In this document: in pieces, positions 56,498 to 64,000 of the stretch
Position numbering within the stretch: position 1 is the stretch's first letter
How the letters are laid out: each line of letters begins with the position of its first letter
Position numbers and translations under genes: made by a program
Notes under the pieces: model-generated
Told to the model about the DNA's origin: nothing
The model's database searches: none
Seen by the model: only the letters and a program-made list of their open reading frames with translations
Origin: Novosphingobium percolationis
Lineage (GTDB): Bacteria > Pseudomonadota > Alphaproteobacteria > Sphingomonadales > Sphingomonadaceae
Length of the DNA stretch: 64,000 nucleotides
Reading direction: 5' to 3'
NCBI RefSeq assembly: GCF_020179425.1
Contig: NZ_JAILYM010000002.1
Span: forward strand, 372,001-436,000

Positions 56498-57238
56498 ATG
56501 GCAAACTGGAACGACCCTCAGCCCCGGACGGGCTTCGGCGCGTCTCCGAGCCTTTCGGGCGCCACCAGCCGCAGCGAGGTCTTCGACGCGGGCCTGCGGC
56601 GCTACATGCTGTCGATCTACAACTACATGGCCTCGGGCATCCTGCTGTCGGGCATCGTCGCGCTGCTGTTCGCGACGACCGGCGCTGCTGCCGCCGTGTT
56701 CGGCACGCCGCTGCGCTGGCTGGTGGCGCTGGCGCCGCTCGGCTTCGTGATGGTGATGAGCTTTGGCATCAACCGCTTGTCCACCAACGCGGTGCGCGGC
56801 CTGTTCTGGGCCTTCAGCATCGTGATGGGCATGTCGCTGTCGTCGATCTTCTTCGTCTACACCGGCCCTTCGATCGCGGCGACGTTCTTCGCCACGGCAG
56901 GTGCCTTTGCTGGTCTCAGCCTGTTCGGCTACACCACGCAGAAGAGCCTGTCGGGGATGGGCACGTTCCTGATCATGGGCCTGGTCGGCATCCTGATCGC
57001 GTCGCTGATCAACATCTTCCTGCAGTCGCCGGGCCTTGCCTGGGGCATCAGCTTCCTGGGTGTGCTGATCTTCGCCGGTCTCACCGCCTATGACACGCAG
57101 CGCCTCAAGGACCAGTACGCCTACCTCGCGGGCACCGATTTCGCGGGCAAGGCCGTGGTGATGGGCGCGCTGACGCTGTATCTCGACTTCATCAACATGT
57201 TCACGTTCCTGCTGCAGTTCATGGGCGATCGCCGCTGA
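56498..57238 (+). CDS. Bax inhibitor-1 (BI-1/YccA) family membrane protein
   Basis: A 246-residue inner-membrane protein with seven predicted helices after a soluble start of about 45 residues. The BI-1 features YMLSIYNYMASG, SLFGYTTQKSLSGMG, and the late AYDTQRLKDQY with its aspartate, LYLDFINMF are present. Bacterial members are proton-sensitive calcium leak channels (BsYetJ) or FtsH substrates (YccA). Start: ATG at 56498, where homology begins; an upstream frame opens at 56420. Confidence 0.92.
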   Translation: MANWNDPQPRTGFGASPSLSGATSRSEVFDAGLRRYMLSIYNYMASGILLSGIVALLFATTGAAAAVFGTPLRWLVALAPLGFVMVMSFGINRLSTNAVRGLFWAFSIVMGMSLSSIFFVYTGPSIAATFFATAGAFAGLSLFGYTTQKSLSGMGTFLIMGLVGILIASLINIFLQSPGLAWGISFLGVLIFAGLTAYDTQRLKDQYAYLAGTDFAGKAVVMGALTLYLDFINMFTFLLQFMGDRR

Positions 57239-57266
57239 ACGCATCGGGTTCCGATCTGAAAATGCG

Positions 57267-57306
57267 ATGCCCGGCAGGCCAAGGCGGCTTGCCGGGCATT
57301 TTCTTT
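57267..57306 (+). terminator. Rho-independent terminator of the BI-1 gene
   Basis: ATGCCCGGCA and TGCCGGGCAT pair over 10 bp around GGCCAAGGCGGCT and are followed by TTTCTTT. It lies 28 nt after the stop. Confidence 0.85.
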
Positions 57307-57401
57307 GCTGCGCAATACGGTTAGGATTGCGCTTCAATCCGGAGAAGGCCTTGTTGCGGAACGCCAATTCGGCGGCTGCCCACGCCTTCGGGGGAATTTC
57401 G

Positions 57402-58178
57402 ATGTCGTTCTTGCCGCGCCCTGCCGCGTTCGTCCGTTCCATGCCGCTCGTGGCTGCCAGTGTGCTGGCGCTGGCGCTTGCTTCCTGCGCCAAGGCGCCG
57501 CCACCGCCGCCTCCGCCGCCTCCGCCGCCGCCCAAGGTCGTGGTGATCCCGCCGCGCCCCACTCCGCCCAATGGCGCGGCCAACACCCTGGCGATCCCGC
57601 CGGTCGATGGGGTGGGCCTTCGCCAGTCGGTCAATCGCAACATCAGCCCCGCGCAGGCGCTGTGGAACCTGCGTTCGGCCTACAACGTTGCCGCGCTCAA
57701 CTGCAGCGCGCCCCGTCATGCCGATATCCTCGTGCGCTATCGCGCGTTCCTCACCTCGAACGCCAAGGTGCTGACCAGCGCCAACAAGACGGTCGATGCC
57801 GAGTTCCGCAAGAAGTACGGGACCAAGTTCATCGCACCGCGCGAACAGTACATGACTGCGGTCTACAACCACTTCGCGCTGCCGCCGACGCTGTCGGACT
57901 TCTGCGACGCGGTGCTGGCGGTCAGTCGCGACGGCATGACGGTCAAGCCTGCGGATCTCCAGGGCTTTGCGGTGCTGAACCTGCCCAACATCGAGGTCGT
58001 GTTCGACGACTTCTACCGTCGCTATGAAAAGTACCGCGCCGATCTGGCCGCGTGGGATGCGCAGTACGGCCAGGCGGCTTCTGCGCAGACCGGCGGCGCC
58101 GGGTTCGGTGCGCCGTCGGCTGCGGTTGCCCCGGCAATCGTGCTGCCCGGCGCGACCGAGAAGGGCGGGGCGCTCTGA
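57402..58178 (+). CDS. Lipoprotein with polyproline tract
   Basis: A 258-residue predicted lipoprotein of unknown function. The lipobox is LALASC (acylated Cys29), then AKAP and an uninterrupted run of about twelve prolines before KVVVIPPRP. The folded domain is helical (ISPAQALWNLRSAYNVAALNC, ILVRYRAFLTSNAKVL, FRKKYGTKFIAPREQYMTAVYNHFA) with cysteines in ALNCSAP and SDFCDAV that could form a disulfide. A short disordered tail ends the protein. The ATG at 57402 has GGGGGA 8 nt upstream. Such proteins are common in sphingomonads without a described role. Confidence 0.75.
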   Translation: MSFLPRPAAFVRSMPLVAASVLALALASCAKAPPPPPPPPPPPPKVVVIPPRPTPPNGAANTLAIPPVDGVGLRQSVNRNISPAQALWNLRSAYNVAALNCSAPRHADILVRYRAFLTSNAKVLTSANKTVDAEFRKKYGTKFIAPREQYMTAVYNHFALPPTLSDFCDAVLAVSRDGMTVKPADLQGFAVLNLPNIEVVFDDFYRRYEKYRADLAAWDAQYGQAASAQTGGAGFGAPSAAVAPAIVLPGATEKGGAL

Positions 58179-58293
58179 GCGTCCTTCGCCCGAAAAAGTC
58201 ATTTTTGCTCTTGGCAAGGTCGCGACCCTTGCGCTAAGGGCCGCGCTCCCGACGGATGCTTCTTGCGAAGCGCCGGCGGGAAGATTCTGGAAC

Positions 58294-58369
<76 letters not shown>

Positions 58370-58377
58370 GGTCTCGA

Positions 58378-58405
58378 AAGGCCGCCGGACCACCGGCGGC
58401 CTTTT
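58378..58405 (+). terminator. Rho-independent terminator of the tRNA gene
   Basis: AAGGCCGCCGG-acca-CCGGCGGCCTT is a perfect 11-bp stem followed by TTCGGTTTT, 9 nt after the tRNA. Confidence 0.85.
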
Positions 58406-58420
58406 CGGTTTTGGGAATAG

Positions 58421-59542
<1,122 letters not shown>

Positions 59543-59635
59543 TGCGGGCGTTCGGATGAGGAACGCCGGGACGTGCCTCGCGCCGCCCGAACCGCCCTTC
59601 ACCTTGCGTCACAATTCACCTAAGCCCGCGCGACC

Positions 59636-60769
59636 ATGAAGATCACGCAGCTGTCCCACCTCGCCGATTCCGCCACTTGTCCGCGACTGGTGGTGAAAGT
59701 GGGTTCCGCCCTGCTGGTGGGCAAGGACGGGCAGCCGCGCCGCGAATGGCTGGCCGCGCTCGTCGCCGAAATCGCCGCCATGCGCGCGCGCGGACAGGAA
59801 GTGATCGTCGTCTCCTCGGGCGCGATCGCGCTGGGCGCGCGCAAGCTGGGGCTCGCCAAGGGCGGGCGTGGCAGCCTGTCGGACGCGCAGGCCGCCGCCG
59901 CCGTCGGCCAGATCGCGCTGGCGGGGCTTTGGGCCGAATTGCTGGCAGGGCATGGCCTCACCGCCGCGCAAGTGCTGCTGACGCTGGAAGATCTGGAAGA
60001 CCGGCGGCGCTACCTCAATGTCACCGCTACGCTCGGCACGCTGCTGGCGGCGGGGGCGGTGCCGGTGATCAACGAGAACGACACCGTGGCCACCAACGAA
60101 ATCCGCTTCGGCGACAACGACCGGCTGGCCGCGCGCGTGGGGCAGGCGGCGGGCGCCAAGGCGGTGCTGCTGCTTTCCGATATCGACGGCCTTTATGACC
60201 GCGATCCGCGCCAGCCTGGCGCCGTGCGCATCCCCGTGGTGCGCGGCGTGACGCCGGAGATCCACGCCATGGCCACTGGCGGGTCGTCCTCTGGCCTCGG
60301 TTCGGGCGGCATGACCAGCAAGCTGCAAGCCGCCGAAATCGCCGAGTTCGCCGGAATGGCGCTCGCCATCATGGATGGCCAGCCGACGTCGCCCGTGGGC
60401 ACGGCGCTGGCTTCGGATCGCGGCACGCTGTTCCTGCCGCGCGGTCGCAAGCAGGCGCGCAAGGCCTGGCTCGGCGGCAGGATGCGGCTGCGTGGGCAAG
60501 TCCATGTCGATGCGGGCGCGGCGGCGGCGCTGGCGCGCGGCTCCAGCCTGCTGGCGGCGGGCGTCACCGCGATCGATGGCGATTTCCAGCGTGGCGATGC
60601 CGTCGCCGTGCTCGGCCCTGACGGCGCGACGCTGGCGCGCGGCCTGTCCGAATACGATGCCGCCGAATGCGCTGCGATCATGGGCCGCCAGAGCGCCGAG
60701 CACGAGGATATCCTGGGCTATGCGCCGCGCTCCGCGTTGATCCATCGCGATCAGATGGTCCTGCTCTGA
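59636..60769 (+). CDS. proB: Glutamate 5-kinase
   Basis: A 377-residue enzyme making gamma-glutamyl phosphate, the first step of proline synthesis. The amino-acid kinase domain shows VVKVGSALLV, VSSGAIALGARKL, NENDTVATNEIRFGDND and GSGGMTSKLQAAE; a PUA domain occupies about residues 280-377. The two-domain form is the feedback-regulated type. The stop overlaps the next start as TGATG. proA is not in the window. Confidence 0.96.
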   Translation: MKITQLSHLADSATCPRLVVKVGSALLVGKDGQPRREWLAALVAEIAAMRARGQEVIVVSSGAIALGARKLGLAKGGRGSLSDAQAAAAVGQIALAGLWAELLAGHGLTAAQVLLTLEDLEDRRRYLNVTATLGTLLAAGAVPVINENDTVATNEIRFGDNDRLAARVGQAAGAKAVLLLSDIDGLYDRDPRQPGAVRIPVVRGVTPEIHAMATGGSSSGLGSGGMTSKLQAAEIAEFAGMALAIMDGQPTSPVGTALASDRGTLFLPRGRKQARKAWLGGRMRLRGQVHVDAGAAAALARGSSLLAAGVTAIDGDFQRGDAVAVLGPDGATLARGLSEYDAAECAAIMGRQSAEHEDILGYAPRSALIHRDQMVLL

Positions 60770-61686
60770 TGGGCGCAGACCTGCTGGCGCTGACCGGCGC
60801 AACGGGGTTCGTCGGGCAGGCGGTGCTCGATCTGGCGCGGCGACAGGGGCTGGAAGTGCGCGCGCTCGCCCGCCGCCCGCAAGAACCGCGCGCGGGGGTC
60901 GAGTGGGTGCAGGGCGATCTGGGTGACAAGGCCGCGCTGCGCCGCTTGGTGGGCCGCGCGACCGTGGTGGTCCACATCGCCGGCGTGGTGAACGCGCCCG
61001 ATGAAGCAGGCTTCATCGCAGGCAACGTCACGGGCACGTTGAACGTGGTTGATGCTGCCCTGCGCGCGGGCGTGCCGCGTCTCGTCCACGTCTCCTCGCT
61101 GTCCGCGCGCGAGCCGCAGCTCTCGCTCTACGGCGCCAGCAAGTTGAAGGGGGAACGCCTCGTCACCGCTGCGCCGCTCGACTGGACGGTGGTGCGTCCG
61201 CCCGCGGTCTATGGCCCGCGCGATACCGAGATGCTCGAACTGTTCAAGCTGGCGAAGCGCGGGTTCATGCCCTTGCCGCCCGAAGGCAAGCTGTCGATCA
61301 TCCATGTGGCCGATCTTGCCCGCCTGCTGCTGGCGCTGCTGCCGGGTGGCGAGGATGTCACGTCCCGCACTTTCGAGCCCGACGACGGCCAGCCCGGCGG
61401 ATGGACGCACCATGGCCTTGCCCGCGCCATCGGCGTGGCGGTGGGGCGTCGGGTCACGCCGATGTCGCTTTCGCCCGGCCTGCTGCGCTTCGGCGCGAAA
61501 GCCGACCGCTTCTTCCGCAAGGAGCGCGCCAAGCTGACGCAGGACCGCGTCGGCTACATGTGCCACCCCGACTGGATGGCGGGCGAAGGCAACCAGCCGC
61601 CGCCCGCCTTGTGGAAGCCGCAGGTGGAAACGCGCATGGGGCTGCACGCGACGGCGGCATGGTATCGCGAGGCGGGCTGGCTATGA
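60769..61686 (+). CDS. NAD(P)-dependent epimerase/dehydratase family protein
   Basis: A 305-residue extended SDR. The cofactor motif is TGATGFVGQ, the strand HIAGVVN follows, and the catalytic set is HVSSLSA with YGASKLKGE. The C-terminal half lacks obvious sugar-nucleotide signatures and resembles the NDUFA9/UDP-glucose-epimerase-like atypical group. Role unknown. ATG at 60769 overlaps proB, so it is translated with it. Confidence 0.87.
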   Translation: MGADLLALTGATGFVGQAVLDLARRQGLEVRALARRPQEPRAGVEWVQGDLGDKAALRRLVGRATVVVHIAGVVNAPDEAGFIAGNVTGTLNVVDAALRAGVPRLVHVSSLSAREPQLSLYGASKLKGERLVTAAPLDWTVVRPPAVYGPRDTEMLELFKLAKRGFMPLPPEGKLSIIHVADLARLLLALLPGGEDVTSRTFEPDDGQPGGWTHHGLARAIGVAVGRRVTPMSLSPGLLRFGAKADRFFRKERAKLTQDRVGYMCHPDWMAGEGNQPPPALWKPQVETRMGLHATAAWYREAGWL

Positions 61687-61723
61687 CGACAACAGAATAC
61701 GGGCGATCGGGGAAGAACGGGCA

Positions 61724-62407
61724 ATGATCCAGCGCGAACACATCGGCACGGCGCAAGTGCCTGACGGCGCCGAACTGAAGCTCTATCGCCACGACCGCGA
61801 TTTCATGATCGTGCTCGGCCACAACGAACTGATGAGCAGCCGCATGAGCGGCTCGGAAGTCGCGCTGGCGGTGGAAAGCCTGGCGCGGCTTGGCGGCAAG
61901 AAGGACGCGAAGCTGCTGATCGGTGGCTACGGCATGGGCTTCACCTTGCGCGCGGCGCTGGCAGCTCTGGGGCCGCAGGCGGAGATCATGGTCGCCGAAC
62001 TGGTGCCGGAAATCATCGAATGGGCACGCGGGCCGATGGCTGACCTGGCCGCAGGGTGTCTCGATGATCGCCGCGTCACCTTGCGCATGGGCGATGTGTC
62101 CGATGCCATCGCCATGGCCCGGCGCGAGATGCCGGGCGGGTACGATGCGATCCTGCTCGATGTCGACAACGGGCCCGACGGCCTCGTCCGCTACGAAAAC
62201 GGCCGGATCTATTCGAGCCGGGGCCTGCGCGCGGCGCGCGATGCGCTGGCGCCCGGAGGCGTGCTGGCGGTGTGGTCGGCCGCGCCCGATCCGCGGTTCA
62301 CGCGACGGCTGGAGGAAGCAGGCTTCGCGGTCGAGGAAATCGTCGTCCGCGCCCGCACCAACGGCAAGGGGCCGCGCCACCTGATCTGGTTCGCCCGCCC
62401 GGATTGA
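61724..62407 (+). CDS. Spermidine synthase-like methyltransferase-fold protein
   Basis: A 227-residue protein with the polyamine synthase fold: LLIGGYGMGFTLRAAL (nucleoside loop), MVAELVPEIIEWARG, RVTLRMGDVSDAI and YDAILLDVDNGPDG. The N-terminal tetramerisation domain is short. The active-site aspartate expected around DVDNGPD is present but the putrescine-binding residues are not clearly identifiable. True polyamine synthesis is therefore uncertain. The gene is 37 nt after the epimerase-like gene. Confidence 0.8.
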   Translation: MIQREHIGTAQVPDGAELKLYRHDRDFMIVLGHNELMSSRMSGSEVALAVESLARLGGKKDAKLLIGGYGMGFTLRAALAALGPQAEIMVAELVPEIIEWARGPMADLAAGCLDDRRVTLRMGDVSDAIAMARREMPGGYDAILLDVDNGPDGLVRYENGRIYSSRGLRAARDALAPGGVLAVWSAAPDPRFTRRLEEAGFAVEEIVVRARTNGKGPRHLIWFARPD

Positions 62408-62439
62408 TCGTCAATTGCCAAGGCCGCTCCCGCGCGTTA

Positions 62440-62459
62440 ATCAGAACGATAATTCTGAT
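62440..62459. promoter_or_regulatory. Operator-like palindrome before the GH43 gene
   Basis: ATCAGAA-cgataa-TTCTGAT is a perfect 7-bp inverted repeat with a 6-nt spacer, AT-rich in a GC-rich background, ending 17 nt before the glycosidase start codon. It may bind a regulator that controls the sugar-degrading gene. Confidence 0.5.
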
Positions 62460-62476
62460 ATGGCTGGGGAGATGGC

Positions 62477-64000
62477 ATGGCGACGCGGCGGGAAGCTCTG
62501 ACCGGGCTGGGATTGGGCGTCGGAGCGGGATTGACGGGTGGCGTGCCCGCATTGGCCGCTCCCTCCGGCGCGGCGAAGGCCCCAGCGCCATGGCGCGCCG
62601 GGATCGAGGGCCAGCGCCGCGCCGATCTCGGCAACGGCTGGTATCGCAACCCGGTCATGGCGGGCGACTATCCCGATCCGTCGATCCTCAAGGACGGCGA
62701 CGACTACTACATGACCCATTCCAGCTTCGACGCCGCGCCGGGGCTGGTGATCTGGCATTCGCGCGACCTGATCAACTGGACGCCGCTCTGCTCCGCCCTC
62801 GACAAGCCGCTGGGCACGGTCTTTGCGGTCGATATCGCCAAGCACGACGGGCGCTATTACATCTACATCCCGTTCATGGCCGCGCCGTGGTCGAAAGGAC
62901 TCAAGAGTTTCGCCAACATCTACGTGATCCATGCCGAGAGCATGGCGGGACCGTGGAGCGAGCCTGTGGACCTGAACATCGGCGGATTGATCGATCCCGG
63001 CCACATCGTGGGGGAAGACGGCAAGCGCTACCTGTTCCTGTCGGGCGTCAGCCGTGTATGCCTGACCGACGATGGCCTTGCCACCGATGGCCCGGTCGAA
63101 AAGGTCTATGACGGCTGGCATTTCCCCGATGACTGGGTGGTCGAGGCCTTTGCGCTCGAAGGTCCGAAACTGTTCCGGCGTGGCGACTGGTTCTACCTCG
63201 TCACCGCCGTTGGCGGCACCGGCGGCCCGCCGACCGGGCACATGGTCACGGTGGCGCGGTCGCGTTCGATCCACGGGCCGTGGACCGATTGCCCGCACAA
63301 CCCCATCGTGCGCACGCGCAGCGCGAATGAGGCGTGGTGGTCGCGCGGGCACGCCACGATGGTCGCAGGGCCGGGTGGGCAGTGGTGCATGGTCTACCAC
63401 GGCTACGAAAACGGAATGCGCACGCTGGGGCGGCAGACGCTGGTCGAGCCGATGGCGTGGGATGCGCAAGGCTGGCCCGTGGCGCTGGGCGGGGACCTGT
63501 CGAAGCCCTTGCCGATGCCCACCGGGCGCAGCGGCGGCGACCACGGCATTGCCCGCTCCGACGATTTCGCAGGGCCGGCCTTCGGCACGCGCTGGTCGTT
63601 CTATGGCGCCACTCCGCAGGAACGCGCGCGGGCGCGGTTCATCGGTGGCGCGCTGGAACTGACCGCCAAGGGAACCTCACCCGCCGATTGCGCGCCGCTG
63701 ACGCAACTGGTCGGGGATCGCAGCTACGAGATTGCCGTCGAGATCGAATTGTCCGGCACCGCGCAGGGCGGGCTGCTGCTGTTCTATAACGACCGGCTGT
63801 TCCTGGGCATGGGGCACGATGGCGCCCGCATGACCACCTGGCGCGGCGGGCGCGCCAGCTACTGGCCCGAACCTGCCCCCGCCGTGCGGCGGCTGTTCCT
63901 GAAGATCGTCAATCAGGAGAACATCGTCACGTTCTTCTACAGCGTGGACGGCAAGGCATGGACGCGGCACGGCGTGCGCAGCGAAGTTTCGGGCTACAAC
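62477..64000 (+). CDS. Tat-exported glycoside hydrolase family 43 protein (3' end cut)
   Basis: The first 508 codons of a plant-polysaccharide hydrolase, running off the window. A twin-arginine signal (ATRREALTGLGLGVGAGLTG, then ALAAP) implies folded export. The five-bladed propeller has the catalytic base in YPDPSIL (D67), the pKa-tuning aspartate in LIDPGHIVGED (D173) and the acid in FALEGPKLF (E228). From about residue 380 a beta-sandwich module begins (DDFAGPAFGTRWSFYG), as in GH43 beta-xylosidases and arabinofuranosidases. The ATG at 62477 has GGGGAGA 5 nt upstream. The exact substrate is open. Confidence 0.9.
   Translation, partial: MATRREALTGLGLGVGAGLTGGVPALAAPSGAAKAPAPWRAGIEGQRRADLGNGWYRNPVMAGDYPDPSILKDGDDYYMTHSSFDAAPGLVIWHSRDLINWTPLCSALDKPLGTVFAVDIAKHDGRYYIYIPFMAAPWSKGLKSFANIYVIHAESMAGPWSEPVDLNIGGLIDPGHIVGEDGKRYLFLSGVSRVCLTDDGLATDGPVEKVYDGWHFPDDWVVEAFALEGPKLFRRGDWFYLVTAVGGTGGPPTGHMVTVARSRSIHGPWTDCPHNPIVRTRSANEAWWSRGHATMVAGPGGQWCMVYHGYENGMRTLGRQTLVEPMAWDAQGWPVALGGDLSKPLPMPTGRSGGDHGIARSDDFAGPAFGTRWSFYGATPQERARARFIGGALELTAKGTSPADCAPLTQLVGDRSYEIAVEIELSGTAQGGLLLFYNDRLFLGMGHDGARMTTWRGGRASYWPEPAPAVRRLFLKIVNQENIVTFFYSVDGKAWTRHGVRSEVSGYN

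Overview
This is a GC-rich (roughly two-thirds G+C) chromosomal window from an alphaproteobacterium, most likely a member of the Sphingomonadales (Novosphingobium/Sphingomonas-like). The reasons are family-level similarity of the proteins, very frequent GTGA/ATGA start-stop overlaps, GANTC sites in front of ftsZ, and a dispersed intergenic repeat of the Sphingomonadales type. Almost everything is core metabolism and cell-envelope biology. I see no IS element, prophage block, CRISPR array or plasmid function, and I did not find a clearly new multi-gene system. The most rewarding signals are regulatory.

Layout. 1-12.4 kb: an exported amidohydrolase, a beta-hydroxyacid dehydrogenase, a VanZ-like protein, threonine ammonia-lyase, the aminoacyl-protein transferase bpt, and tamA-tamB for outer-membrane insertion. 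12.4-19 kb: an aldehyde dehydrogenase, a tiny membrane protein, a CHASE4-GGDEF-EAL c-di-GMP enzyme, a phage-type GH24 lysozyme, a secreted CHAP hydrolase and an OmpA-like protein. 19-27.6 kb: a low-GC TonB-domain protein, the glnB-glnA operon with a sigma54-type promoter, map, a DUF3298-like lipoprotein, a leucyl aminopeptidase, an SH3-only protein, argC and a low-GC exported orphan. 27.6-33.3 kb: a 2Fe-2S ferredoxin, a DNA glycosylase, an SDR, pterin dehydratase, ccmA-ccmB, a cysteine synthase and two membrane-anchored unknowns.

33.3-52.7 kb: a complete dcw (division and cell wall) cluster in one direction: mraZ-rsmH-ftsL-ftsI-murE-murF-mraY-murD-ftsW-murG-murC-murB-ddl-ftsQ-ftsA-ftsZ. Most genes overlap by 4 nt, so peptidoglycan precursor synthesis (murA-independent steps murC/B/D/E/F, ddl, mraY, murG) and the septal machinery (ftsL, ftsI, ftsW, ftsQ, ftsA, ftsZ) are translationally coupled. 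The only real gaps are 327 nt before mraZ, which carries 10-bp-period direct repeats that could be MraZ boxes, and 172 nt before ftsZ, which carries two GANTC sites and a DnaA-box-like site.

52.7-64 kb: a TPR-SPOR protein, YbjN-like protein, proC, a BI-1 family membrane protein, a polyproline lipoprotein, tRNA-Ala(CGC), obgE, proB, a nucleotide-sugar-epimerase-like protein, a spermidine-synthase-like protein, and a Tat-exported GH43 glycosidase cut by the window edge.
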